Origin: Hypomyces perniciosus
Taxonomy: Eukaryota > Ascomycota > Sordariomycetes > Hypocreales > Hypocreaceae
DNA length: 64,000 nt
Assembly: GCA_008477525.1 (NCBI GenBank)
Contig: SPDT01000006.1
Span: 2,383,501 to 2,447,500, forward strand
Direction of reading: 5' to 3'
Of the stretch, positions 21,542 to 32,407 are shown piece after piece. The translations under genes were made by a program, and so were the position numbers. Numbering within the stretch: position 1 is the stretch's first letter; every line of letters starts with the position of its first letter. Under the pieces are notes generated by a model. It had not been told where the DNA came from. It did no database searches and saw nothing but the letters and a program-made list of their open reading frames with translations.

Positions 21542-23869
21542 ATGTCCTTCTCCAACCCCCGTCGAAGGACTCCGGTGACTCGCCCGGGAACCGACTGCGA
21601 GAATGGCCTCTCTCTTAAGACGACCATGACCCTCCGCAAGGGCGCCACCTTCCATTCTCCTACATCTCCTGCCGCCTCACTCTCGGACGACGACTTTACC
21701 CCGCCTCGCCTCACTAGGTCGCAGTCTCATTTCGATGATGTCGTCGACGCCAATCGCCGTCGCATTGCTATGACGCTGAACGACATCGACGAGGCCCTCT
21801 CCAAGGCACAGGACCTCTCGCTGTCAGACAAGAGTCCTGGAAAGAAGACTCTTCGAGACAACAGCCTTCCTGTTCCTCGTGGTTTCTTGGACCTCCCCAT
21901 TGTCGATCCAGCTATGAACAAGACCGAGCCTGAGCGACGGGTTTTGCGCCCTCGCTCCGTTCGTCGAACCAGGAACCATGCTTCCGACAGTGGCATCGGC
22001 AGCTCAGTTGCTTCCACAAACGAGAAGTGTGCTGCCGCCGACACGGCAAAGAAGAACGGTAAGCCGCAGGTGTCCGCTCTAACTCGGTCGGCTGCCTCCA
22101 GCACCACCGCAATGCTTCCCAGCCTGGGTCGCCGAGCGGTTAACCGTATCCACGAACACGTACTTCGTCCTCTCCTGGAAAAGCCTACCTTGAAGGATTT
22201 CGAGCCCATCGTCTTGGATGTGCCCCGACGTATTCGATCCAAGGAAATTATCTGTTTGCGAGATCTCGAGAAGACTTTGGTCTTCATGGCTCCAGTAAGT
22301 GAACTTCTTGCTGATGATGGTGTTTGGGGTGATGCTTATCGGACGTTGTGCCAAAAGGAGAAGGCCAAGACCGCCGCCTTGTACCTTGATTTCTGCCTCA
22401 CGTCAATCCGATGCATTCAAGCGACCGTCGAATATCTTACCGACCGCGAACAAATCCGGCCCGGCGATCGACCTTATACTAACGGATACTTCATCGACTT
22501 GAAGGAACAAATTTATCAGTATGGTAGGCAGCTCGCCGCCGCAAAGAAGGGTGACCTTGCCGACGACATGGACATTGACCAGTACGTACCACGCTTTATA
22601 CCGCTGGATTACCCTACTAACAACCCATCAAGAGATGATGAGGTTCGACTCTATGGTGGTATCGCCGAGAATGGTCGCCCCGCTGAGCTCGTACGTATTA
22701 AGAAGGACGGCACCGCCATCTCCATGGCTACTGGAAAGGTTGTGGATATGGGCGAGTCTCCCGCTCCTCTGAAGCGTTCCCTGAGTGAGCAGCGTGAGGA
22801 TGAGGAAGAGATCATGCGATCTATGGCTCGCCGAAAGAAGAACGCTACCCCTGAGGAGCTGGCTCCCAAGAAATGTCGTGAGCCTGGATGCAGCAAGGAG
22901 TTCAAGCGTCCCTGTGATCTCACCAAACATGAGAAGACGCATTCTCGTCCCTGGAAGTGCCCCGTGCCAACCTGCAAGTACCACGACTATGGCTGGCCCA
23001 CCGAGAAAGAGATGGATCGCCACATCAACGACAAGCACTCCGACGCTCCAGCCATGTATGAATGTCTGTTCAAACCCTGCCCCTACAAGTCCAAGCGGGA
23101 ATCGAACTGCAAGCAGCACATGGAGAAGGCACACGGATGGACTTACGTTCGAACCAAGACGAACGGCAAGAAGGCGCCGACCACTGCTGGTTCAATTCAG
23201 CAGACACCGCCCCTGGGCAGCGTGTCGACTCCATCCACCACTCCCACGTATAGTGTTCCTACCCCTCCTCAGGATGGTCCCTCGCAAATCATGGCTGGCG
23301 ATTTCCCTCTCTATCCCGCTGATTCGGACTGGTTCGCCACCTACGGCTTGCAGCCTGACACTATTGATGCTATGGATCTTGTCCTCGAGAATCCCTCCCC
23401 AGAGTCTGCAACATCCTATGAGCAGTACCCCCCGTACCAGAACGGCTCGACATTCATCATCAATGATGAGGATATATATGCAGCACATGTTCAGATCCCT
23501 GCGCAACTCCCAACCCCTGAGCAGGTTTATTGCAAAGTGATGCCCCAGCAGTTGCCAAACTACCAGCCTCAGCCCTGTATGCCTGCTCCGATCATCAGCC
23601 AGCCACATTTCTCTCCTACTGCTCAGCAGAACGCCGTGTTGTATACCCCGACCTCCCTCCGGGAAGTTGATGAAGGGTTTGACGAGTCGTTTGCTGTAGA
23701 CGGTGCTGACTTCCCCCTGTTTCCGGCGACGATCAACAAGGACAACAACTTTCAGTCCCTGTTTAGTGAGATTCCAAGCGCAAATCTTGGCTTCTCTCAG
23801 ACCTCTCAGCAAGACATCTTCCAGCAGCTGGACTGGACCAATCTTGATTATCATGTATTTGCACAATGA
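21542..23869 (+). CDS. C2H2 zinc-finger transcription factor
   Basis: Predicted nuclear DNA-binding regulator; target genes unknown. The frame is open throughout (775 codons), but two segments have strong intron signals and lengths divisible by three: 22295-22357 (donor GTAAGT, 63 nt) and 22582-22632 (donor GTACGT, branch CTAAC, 51 nt). Removing them gives 737 residues and joins VFMAP to EKAKTAALYLDFC. Three zinc fingers lie at about residues 407-495: CREPGCSKEF with HEKTH, WKCPVPTCKY with HINDKH, and YECLFKPCPY with HMEKAH. Upstream are Ser/Pro-rich and Arg-rich regions (HASDSGIGSSVAS) and a conserved helical domain (LTSIRCIQATVEYLTDREQ). The C-terminal 230 residues are Pro/Gln-rich, like an activation domain. 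I cannot assign a named orthologue. Confidence 0.88.
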   Translation: MSFSNPRRRTPVTRPGTDCENGLSLKTTMTLRKGATFHSPTSPAASLSDDDFTPPRLTRSQSHFDDVVDANRRRIAMTLNDIDEALSKAQDLSLSDKSPGKKTLRDNSLPVPRGFLDLPIVDPAMNKTEPERRVLRPRSVRRTRNHASDSGIGSSVASTNEKCAAADTAKKNGKPQVSALTRSAASSTTAMLPSLGRRAVNRIHEHVLRPLLEKPTLKDFEPIVLDVPRRIRSKEIICLRDLEKTLVFMAPVSELLADDGVWGDAYRTLCQKEKAKTAALYLDFCLTSIRCIQATVEYLTDREQIRPGDRPYTNGYFIDLKEQIYQYGRQLAAAKKGDLADDMDIDQYVPRFIPLDYPTNNPSRDDEVRLYGGIAENGRPAELVRIKKDGTAISMATGKVVDMGESPAPLKRSLSEQREDEEEIMRSMARRKKNATPEELAPKKCREPGCSKEFKRPCDLTKHEKTHSRPWKCPVPTCKYHDYGWPTEKEMDRHINDKHSDAPAMYECLFKPCPYKSKRESNCKQHMEKAHGWTYVRTKTNGKKAPTTAGSIQQTPPLGSVSTPSTTPTYSVPTPPQDGPSQIMAGDFPLYPADSDWFATYGLQPDTIDAMDLVLENPSPESATSYEQYPPYQNGSTFIINDEDIYAAHVQIPAQLPTPEQVYCKVMPQQLPNYQPQPCMPAPIISQPHFSPTAQQNAVLYTPTSLREVDEGFDESFAVDGADFPLFPATINKDNNFQSLFSEIPSANLGFSQTSQQDIFQQLDWTNLDYHVFAQ

Positions 23870-24754
23870 TATGTGGAGCGGAGGAAACAGCTTCATACTC
23901 GGCTGGGATTGCAGCAACTCTCGCTCTGTGCACTTTTTGTTTAACGACTTCACGAACGGGATAACATACACTTAATGAATAGGGGTTTTCCTCATGTATT
24001 AACATAACCCTTCTTACTTTGCTTTCTCTTTTGGGTTGCTTACGTCACACAAGGTGCGTGAGCGCTTTTAAAACGGATTGGGGAATGGCCAGTTGGGCCA
24101 CTGTGGTGGACACAAACTGGCTTGGATATGAATAGGACAGATGAGAATCGCGAGATCCTGATCCTGCAAGGTGGGATAGAGGTTTGCTTCTTTTGCACTC
24201 GATAGGAATGACTAGAAGATTATCCCGCTCAACACTAGATGTGCACACTTGATTATCACTGTGATATGCCCTCGTTTGACCCCATTTATGCCAACAATCC
24301 CATAGTTGTTATTCATTAGCCCTAAGCGTTTGCAACTGCCTCTAATTAGGTGAGGCTAGCTGGAAATCTGACCTTGTCTATTACGTCCCTGGCTGTTGCG
24401 TTCTTTTTGGCCGGCACGGGTCTGTTGTGTTTGGCGATGACTGGGCTTTCCTGATGCACACGTCCTTTGTTGATGGGGCCTTGGATTGGGGATTGGGGCT
24501 CACGTTGGGAGCGATCGCTACTGACGTTTGGCGCACTGTTTGATCTGGTAACTGCGTGTGCGAAGATGAAGCTGACAAGTTCGAACGAAACGATATTATA
24601 ATCTTGCCGGGCAGTCAATTCCGAAACTACTTTTGTATTCGACGATCCGTTGTAGAAATAGGCGGAGTGCTCTGTCTGCATTGGATACACTGCAAAAAGA
24701 ATGATACCCTCTCAATCATAAACATGAGCTCTCAATCAGGTGATGGTGGAGAAC

Positions 24755-24759
24755 AAAAA
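24755..24759 (-). terminator. oligo-T pol III terminator of the tRNA gene
   Basis: Five T residues on the minus strand, 12 bases beyond the tRNA 3' end, fitting RNA polymerase III termination. Confidence 0.6.
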
Positions 24760-24771
24760 GAGATTTCTGAC

Positions 24772-24852
24772 TCCGATACTGGGAATCGAACCCAGGGCTG
24801 CTCGGCACTCGAAGATGAGAGCGAGCGATGTTAGCCACTACACCATATCGGA
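24772..24852 (-). tRNA. tRNA-Glu (anticodon CTC) with a ~10-nt intron
   Basis: The minus strand folds as a cloverleaf: acceptor TCCGATA pairs with TATCGGA; the D arm is GTGTAGTGGCTAACAT; the anticodon stem GCTCG pairs with CGAGC around loop CTCTCA..C, placing CTC at positions 34-36; the T arm is CTGGG-TTCGATT-CCCAG, containing the B box GGTTCGATTCC. Ten extra bases between position 37 and 38 are best read as a small canonical-position intron, leaving a 71-nt mature body before CCA addition. Confidence 0.92.
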
Positions 24853-26088
24853 TATCCTGTTGCTGATGTCTCAATCGGTCGCAGTAGGGTATATACCCTG
24901 TTACACAAGGGTCAGAGTATAAGTTGAAAGAAGACCCTCAAGTAACGTCTAAATATGGGTTTTCTTCTGGATGTTGACAACTGGAAATTTTATGTAGGAA
25001 GTTTTATTATTAGATATGAGTGAGTTGTGCATTTCTTTATCCAGAGTTGTCATTGTGGGCTCATCGGTCAGCCATGTGCTTGAAGAGCATAAAATGCCCT
25101 CATCTAGTAGCACATTGCCCTCGAACTTGAATTCATATATACACAATGCATTGTGTCGTTAACATGGCTCCTATGTTCCTGGCAACGGCAATCAGTCCCC
25201 CTTTATGACGTAGCAGCGAGAGAGAACTATAGCCGATTAGTGGCAGACTGGCTGTTTACCATTTGATGCTAATGTAAGGAAGAGGACAGAACACCAGCTA
25301 AGAGGTTGGTAGAAGGGAGCCATGGTGTGTTGCTTACATAGAGGTGGTGAAGAATTGGTTGACACTGTTGGGGTGGTATGTATATATTCCATGGCAAAGG
25401 AATACTATTTTATACCGAGAGATTGCATCCATTGCTAAATGAAGGCTGTCAGCAATGGAAGTTGGGATCTTCAAAGGATCTGAGGCTATCCAAGGCTGAG
25501 TACCAACAGCATGATCTTCAGGATGCACCCATAAATAGCAGCTGGGCTTTATCAGCGAAGGATGATGGGATGGATCAGTGTAACTACGAATTGGAATATA
25601 TCTAATAGTACTTACCGCAAGGCATCTTGATGATGGCTTGACATCTTAGCAATTTGAAGCGTCAGGCGGTTGGTTGTAGGGTAGGAACAAGGCGGGAATG
25701 AGGATCACTATGATATGCGGCATGCAGCCATTTCAAGTAAACGTGGGTGTATTAATAGATAGATATCCTGTGATCGTACGTCTCATCGTGTTTTCGCTAT
25801 CATTTTTGCTGAAGTTGAACTGTATAGTTGTGACAGCAGATGTCACTCATTTGAACTCAAAGCATGCATAGCCTGCAATATGAGGATGAGATTCAATAGA
25901 TGCATATGCAAAGCACACGAAGCCAAGCATAATTTTGACATAAAGTCTAGCGCGGCTGAGGGCGGCACAGGCGATTAAGCGCGCGTGTGGTGATGTACTA
26001 AATTTCAGAACCGCGTCCCCAAATTAGATCTCAGATTGACCTTTCATCACACACAAAGCGCGTGAGTGCAGTGCCTTTTCACGTCACG

Positions 26089-27922
26089 ATGTGCGGCATA
26101 CATGCTGTCATCTCGGCAGATGCAAGCTGTCACAAATTGCCACCGAACCTTGAGCGATGCCTTCGAAACCGTGGCCCTGATCACCTTGGGACCTTGGAGG
26201 CGCAGCTCGACCAGGCGGCTGGCCAGAGCTCCCTTTTCCTGTCCTTCACGTCCACAGTTCTCTCCTTACGGGGAGACCATATCACGAGGCAGCCCCTCCT
26301 GGACCAGGAGTCCGGATCTGTCCTGTGCTGGAATGGTGAAGCCTGGAAAATTGGTGGCGTCCCAGTCGTGGGCAATGATGGAGAGGCTATTTTTTCCATG
26401 TTGACTACCGCTAGCAGGGAAGGCGATGGGGATAGTGTCCTCAATGCGCTTCGCTCCATTGAAGGCCCTTTTGCTTTCATCTACTTTGACAAGTCTGCAA
26501 AACGCCTGTACTATGGACGAGATCGTCTGGGACGGCGGTCATTGCTGGTAAAAACTGGAGAGCAATTTTTGCTCTCAAGTATTGCCGAGTCACCTGCTAC
26601 GGGCTGGACAGAGGTTGAGGCAGACGGATGCTATACGATTCAGCTGAACCAAACTAACTCAGCCCATGGCTTGGTCTCTATTAGATACGATTGGGACCCG
26701 GATGAAACCCTGGTAAGTGATTCAGAACCACTTGGTAGTCCATGGCAGAAGAAACGAGACAAAATTCAATTCGTGCTACTTACCTCCTCAGGTGTCGAGC
26801 ATCGGTATCTTCAATTCTGCTATACCGGAACAGCCCACCCTATTGACTAGACAGTCTCACTCAGTAGAGCAACTACGATATCATCTAAACCAGTCTCTCC
26901 GACTTCGAGTCTTGAACGTGCCAGCACCTCCGAACGCTTCTCAATCAGATGCTCGAGTTGCGATTCTTTTCTCAGGAGGCTTGGACTGCACTGTTCTGGC
27001 CCGGGTTGCAAGTGACATAATGCCGCCCAATCAAGTCATCGACTTGATTAACGTGGCGTTTGAGAACCCCAGGATTGCGTCCCAGCACGCGGGGCTGTCA
27101 CCTGCTGAACTCTACGAGCTCTGTCCGGACCGGGTCACAGGGAGGAAGTCCTTCGCAGAACTCTTGGCTGCTTGCCCTTACAGGCGGTGGCGTTTTGTCA
27201 CGGTGAGCTCCGCCTCCTATATATGGCGTATGGTCCGCACTAACATTATTACAGGTGAATGTTCCGTATGAAGTTACATCGGCACATCGGACTGATGTTA
27301 TAGGTTTGATCTATCCTCATAACACGGAAATGGATTTATCGATTGCCAATGCTCTATACTTTGCCGCTAGAGGACAGGGTGTTGGCCAAATGAGCCCCGA
27401 GTCAGACCCACAGCCATACAACACAACAGCTCGTGTATTGCTATCTGGGCTTGGTGCAGATGAGCTATTTGGTGGCTATGTTCGGCATTTCACGGCCTTC
27501 TCCCGAAGGGGCTACCCGGGCCTCTTGGACGAACTGAAATTAGATGTGAGTCGGCTCGGCAAGAGGAATCTCGGGCGGGATGATCGAGTCATGGCACATT
27601 GGAGTAGAGAGGTGAGATTCCCTTATTTAGATGAAAGCCTAGTCAAGTGGGCAATCGAGCTACCGGCATGGGAGAAATGCGACTTTGAAAATCCGGAAGG
27701 CGAAGGCAGCCTCGAACCTGGCAAGAGAGTACTCCGCCTCTTAGCAGATCAGCTTGGCATGAGCTTGGTTGCAGCAGAGAAGAAGCGAGCGGTAAGTCTT
27801 GGTTGATTACGCATGCCATATGTCCAAACTCAGCTAATCAGGTCTGTTAGATACAATTTGGTGCCAGAACGGCCAAGATGGAAAGTGGAAAGGTCAAGGG
27901 AACAACTCTACTTTTTCCTTGA
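26089..27922 (+). CDS. asparagine synthetase domain protein 1-like (ASNSD1)
   Basis: Two-domain protein related to asparagine synthetase; the reaction of the ASNSD1 family is unproven. Exons: 26089-26712, 26792-27202, 27255-27791 and 27851-27922, giving 547 residues. The start is fixed by the class II glutamine amidotransferase rule: the ATG at 26089 yields MCGIHAV with Cys2 as nucleophile. The glutaminase domain also shows LRNRGPDHLG and YGRDRLGRRSLL. The synthetase domain shows the PP-loop FSGGLDC and LSGLGADELFGGYVRH, then VRFPYLDESLVKWAIELP and the terminal AIQFGARTAKM. Splice junctions all keep the frame. Compared with Asn1-type synthetases the domain order is the same, but the wording matches the ASNSD1 branch better. 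Confidence 0.9.
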
Positions 27923-30145
27923 GTGGAATGCTATGCAGGGGCAAGTGCCTAATATTACTAGATCGACGTGATCGGCGATGATGATTCAACAGATACTTCC
28001 GAGCTGTGGCATTGCTGACAGCATTATGGAGCGACTGTGTGTTTGCTGCTTGCAGCTAACCCCTTTGTACCAAATGCATTGTCTTGATGTTGTTCACAGC
28101 GATGACGTTGTAAAGGCAAGTCTGAGCCGTGTGGGAATGAATGTCACTGTTTCTTGGATAATTTTTTACCATGCCAGAAGCTTTGTTGATCCTGTTTGGA
28201 GACTATCTACCCTAGAACCCGTCCGTCCTAGAACTAGACATGATGGTTGTTTGCCTTGGAACGGGAAGCCAGCCACTTTCATCTCTTTTCCCATAGTGAT
28301 GTGTTAATCTGTCACTAGAGGCATTTGATAAATCCCATGATCTTCTCGTCCCCGTACTTGTATGGATTCTAGTTCGTAGCCCAAGAGTTGGGTAAGTATG
28401 TAAATGTTATGTAGATAATACTGACAGCTTGAATACGGAACGCTCGGAGATACGATAGACCGTGCACACCCTGTCATGCGGCGGATACGAAGTAGCATTT
28501 AGTACTACTCGTGGTAGTATTTTCTTTGTCTCCGGCGACATCCGCAAACACCAACACCAGCATAAACTGCGGCACGATACGATATTTCACAGGGATCTCA
28601 GGGATCTAGGCAAACATCATACATACTCATTCTCCGAGACTTCATTACTACACTATAATTTGGTGCCAAGCGGGCGCAAGGTGAAGTTTAGGCGGTGGCA
28701 CAGACCAGGGCGCTTGATTTTAGCGACAGGTCGACTTAAAAGCGATCGGGTTTCAATAGATTCGTAAGGTCGCAGTAGCACTTGCAGCTGAGAATAGTGT
28801 GTCTCGGAGGCCGGAATGAGCGGCTAGTATAATAGTATTTATTAGTACTCCGTAGTAGATAAGCTTCTATGGTAGCAGTAGGGCTAGTAGAAGCAGTAGT
28901 ATACTTAGGTACTCGTAGTATGTGCTACTAGTATTTCTCCTTACGAGTACGACGTCGACGGCTGCGGTTCATGAGTCGGAGACAAACCGATGTGGTGTTT
29001 GCTCTTTGCTTTTTCCCTCCTAATTCCGAGAGGCTAACAATGCCATTATACATAGATTTGTTTTTTTTCTTGGTTTCTGTGTTCCAGGGCACAGACAGGT
29101 CACAGCACACGGCTCGGCCACATTCTAGGTAATGGGGACGTCCACATGAAAAGAAAAAAGGGCTTTTGTGAATCAGGGGATTTTGCACAAGGAATACATA
29201 CACACAACTCGGTGAGACAGACTCGACAGCACGTGCTTGTGAGTCTCTGTGTCACTGCAGTGCAGGCTATGTGCAATTCTCGTGGAGTTTCAACATGGAA
29301 GAGCCAAAGAACTTCTCAAAGTCTCACTCTATAGTGGTAGAAGTAATCTGTGTAACTGTACGAAGTACTCGTAGCTCCCCTGCTCTGGATCGCGGGATCG
29401 AAGTAACGCAGAGATAATGACGTTGTAGCGCTTATCGTAAAGGAGAATTTAACCCATGGAGCTTGGGTAAGAATAACCTGGGCCTTACCCGGGGAACTGC
29501 TCTCCCGGTGGGAACGTCCCCGAAGTCCCGACATGGAGATCGACCCCTACTCGTATGCGTTCGTGTTGGGCAACAATCCTTGTTTCTTTTCTGGATTTGT
29601 GATACGAGACAGCGATAGCTGTGCAGACCCACAAGCAGCTTGTGGCTTGACGGGAGATGAACTGTCCCCTGGCTAAGCTAGCCCGGCAATGTCCCTTTCA
29701 GCCTACTCGCACTATCTTGACTAGCAACAGGAGAGGAGAGAGTATTGGGAAGAGTTACATAACAAAAAAGGGCCTCAAAGACAGGCAGAAAAGGAGGTCC
29801 GTTGGCGCCACGCCGTTGTGGCTGTTGTTGGTGCCTCAATGTCACATTGTATGTATGTATGTACTCCATAGACTCCCAATTGCCGAGGCGCCTTGGCGAA
29901 CCCCCCAAAAATATGCCCAAATAGGAATATTATCGCCGTCTACTGTGTACGAGTACATACTACGAATACAAAAAAAGAAAAAAAAGTATTAGATTGCACA
30001 GACGAGACTACGAGCATAGCTCGGCTGGTCCGGCGACATTTTACATACGAGTAGAGAGGGGATTAATAGGGATTGTCATTGAAGGCGCAACTTCTGTGGG
30101 TACTGTTCAGTCGATGCATGTCTCTGTACTACATTGTATGTCTAT

Positions 30146-30198
30146 CTGTCTGTCTGTCTGTATGTATGCATGTACTCGTATGTATGTACTCGTATGTA
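30146..30198. repeat. CTGT microsatellite and 14-bp tandem pair
   Basis: A CTGT run at 30146-30161 is followed by TATG units and an exact head-to-tail pair of TGTACTCGTATGTA (30171-30184 and 30185-30198). Confidence 0.85.
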
Positions 30199-30883
30199 TC
30201 TATTTCCCGATCGAGCATGAAGAAGAGAGCCAACTTGGGCAGGACCGCAGATAGTAGTAGTATACATGTACATACATATGTGTATGCAACACAACGTGGA
30301 GCACGTCGAAACGACACGTTGTCAACCGGTGAAGCCCAAAAGAAAGCAGTATGCGGTTGACTGTAACAACCGTTGGCTGAGTGTCTTATCTCAGTCTCCA
30401 TATCCAATATCGACCTGACGGTGAGAAGGCAACATCCTCGCAGAGAGCAAACAGACTCCATACACGGTCCCATGTTTTGGCTGCCTGAGCCCTGGGCCGC
30501 CATACTATGGGGAAGTCGGGCTTTACTTGCGGCATATGACAGCTCTACGGAGTACTGGCCATCCATGTCCGGCTATTGACAAGCCGTCTCCGCCCAGACA
30601 GATGGAGATGGCCCAGGGTCCATGAGAGCGTCAACCCCTGAGGGCTGGAGCCGGGATCGGGACCCTGCCAGCGCAGCGGTCTAGACAGACCATCCGAGGC
30701 CCCGTTCATTCCGGAGCCGTGGTCCCCATCAACCGTGCTTTGGTGGCGGATGTGGCGTTTGCGGTGATGGCAGGCCAACACTATCGTGTGATGTGTGTGT
30801 CTGTGTGTCTGTGTCTGTGGTTGGGTGAGGTCTGTGTGTGGTTGAGGAGTTGTGATCAGAGATCCAGTCCTCCCGGATTCGAG

Positions 30884-30892
30884 TATATATAT
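30884..30892 (+). promoter_or_regulatory. TATA box of the secreted-protein gene
   Basis: TATATATAT, 179 bp before the start codon, followed by a leader rich in CA and CT. This arrangement is typical of strongly expressed fungal genes. Confidence 0.55.
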
Positions 30893-31070
30893 CCATGGCT
30901 CCTCCGCCCTTTGCTCAAACTTCTCTCTCATCCTCATCCCACAACAACCACAATCATCACCATTAAGAAGCCTCCGGCCTCTAGTCATTCCTTTAATACC
31001 TCAACAACCCAGTCACTCCTTAATCTCATAATCCTACCACCCTCTCAAAACCCCCCCCAAAACCATCAAA

Positions 31071-31964
31071 ATGCGTTTCCTTTTCGCTCTCGCGTCTCTG
31101 GCCTCCGCCACCCTTGCCACTTCGATTCCCACTGTTCCCGACTTCAAGTGCTCCGTGAACCAGATGGATTACTGCCATTGGACCAAGTCTTGCGCCTGCC
31201 CGCCCGGAAAGTCCTACGACCTTGCTCTGAAGGCGTGCGTTGGTGTTGAGATCACCGGTCCTTGGCCCAAGCCCGACTGCAAGGCCACCAAGACCAAGGG
31301 TGTCGACCTGGCCGAGTTCTGTGCCATCTCGCCCACTCAGATCGTTCCCTACAACGCCAAGCACAAGTGGTGCCAGGCTGGTCTCGATACCATCACCTTC
31401 TGCGCCGATGCCTCCATCACCGCTGAGCTCGATATCTTCGTCAAGGCTGAGGTTGAGGTTGAGGTCAATGGTATCATTGAGATCGAGGTTGAGGCTGATG
31501 TTGAGATTGATCTGCATGCCAAGATCAGCGCCCAGCTCAAGAACGTCTGCGCTGCCCTGAGCGGTCTCTACCTCAAGGTCGCTGCTGACGCCGTCATCCT
31601 CTTCAATACCAATGCCCACGGCCTGGTCACCGTCGCTGCTGACGTCGAGGCCAATGTCTCCGTCGGTCTCCTTGCTCAGCTGAAGGTCTTCCTCGGTCTT
31701 GATCTCCTCCTCGGTGGCGGCAAGAAGGCCATCAACTGCGTCGATACCTGTGTCAAGGGCTGCAAGAACTACATTGACGTTGATGCTCAGATCGGCGCCA
31801 CTCTCCCCGCTCTCTCTGCCAGCCTTGTCATCCTCCCTGACGTTCTCATCTTCGTCAAGGTCACCACCCACGAGATCGTCTCTCTCACCATTGAGGGTCT
31901 CCTTTGCATCGTTGGCCGTGTCCTCACTGCCGTCCTCAGCATCTTCGACTGCGGCTGCAAATAA
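31071..31964 (+). CDS. cysteine-rich secreted protein, family not recognised
   Basis: Single exon, 297 residues. A clear signal peptide (MRFLFALASLASATLATS) predicts secretion. The first 120 mature residues hold nine Cys, including DYCHWTKSCACPPGKSY, a small disulfide-rich module. The centre has a striking alternating pattern of Val/Ile with Glu/Asp (AEVEVEVNGIIEIEVEADVE), which would make amphipathic beta strands, followed by Ala/Val/Leu-rich segments (VAADAVILF, VTVAADVEANVSVGLLAQL) and CVDTCVKGCKNY. The chain ends FDCGCK. Sixteen Cys in total suggest eight disulfides. Codons strongly prefer C in the third position, and TATA box plus leader suggest high expression. A surface, wall or effector-like role is speculation. 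Confidence 0.8.
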   Translation: MRFLFALASLASATLATSIPTVPDFKCSVNQMDYCHWTKSCACPPGKSYDLALKACVGVEITGPWPKPDCKATKTKGVDLAEFCAISPTQIVPYNAKHKWCQAGLDTITFCADASITAELDIFVKAEVEVEVNGIIEIEVEADVEIDLHAKISAQLKNVCAALSGLYLKVAADAVILFNTNAHGLVTVAADVEANVSVGLLAQLKVFLGLDLLLGGGKKAINCVDTCVKGCKNYIDVDAQIGATLPALSASLVILPDVLIFVKVTTHEIVSLTIEGLLCIVGRVLTAVLSIFDCGCK

Positions 31965-32407
31965 GCCCCCTTTCCTGTTCTAATTCAGACTCGAGGGGAG
32001 TATGAAGATGTGGGATGGTAAAATCAAGGGATCTTGTTTCGGTAACAAGTGGTGTTGGGTTCATGTCAATCATGGAGCAGCAGCATGTATTAGATTTAAT
32101 GTATAGTCATTGTTGTTTTTAGGTATTAATGGTGATGTTGTGGCATTAACTGTCTTCTCTCTGCGCTCGACTGTGATATATTTGCCATTGTCTCTCTGTA
32201 CCTCGATTAGCTTTTTAAACCAAACTTCAACAGCCCATTGGGTCTTAATTGGGACACCGTAAAATCTCTTAATCCTGAACTGACTCCTTAGTGTCTCAAA
32301 ACTTGCAGCTCTCCATGAACCATTTGTTTGGTATTAATATTCTGTGCTGTTTTGTTTGTAAACCGTGAAAACGCCTTCTTCTACCTTGCAATGACACCGC
32401 TTTATTG
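31965..32407. other. 3' flanks of convergent genes, no gene seen
   Basis: AT-rich 443-bp gap between the secreted-protein stop and the PHD-protein stop. No supported feature. Confidence 0.5.

Larger units (their letters stand above)
23870..26088. other. intergenic region containing one tRNA gene
   Basis: About 2.2 kb. Apart from tRNA-Glu at 24772-24852 I see no gene. Open frames at 24346-24834 include the tRNA or overlap one another and have no protein-like pattern. Confidence 0.55.
27923..31070. other. long intergenic region with microsatellites
   Basis: About 3.1 kb without a gene I can support. It holds element copies (28843-28857, 29358-29373, 30546-30556), CTGT and tandem 14-mer repeats at 30146-30198, and, from about 30884, a TATA box and a C/A/T-rich leader that belong to the secreted-protein gene. 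Confidence 0.5.

Noticed and set aside
30130..30200. Repeat cluster considered as a CRISPR-like or satellite array
   Set aside because: Units are 4-14 bp with no spacers; a plain microsatellite in a eukaryotic genome.
31026..31871. 281-codon open frame antisense to the secreted protein
   Set aside because: Biased third positions of the sense gene remove antisense stops; the composition is just the mirror of the Val/Glu repeats.
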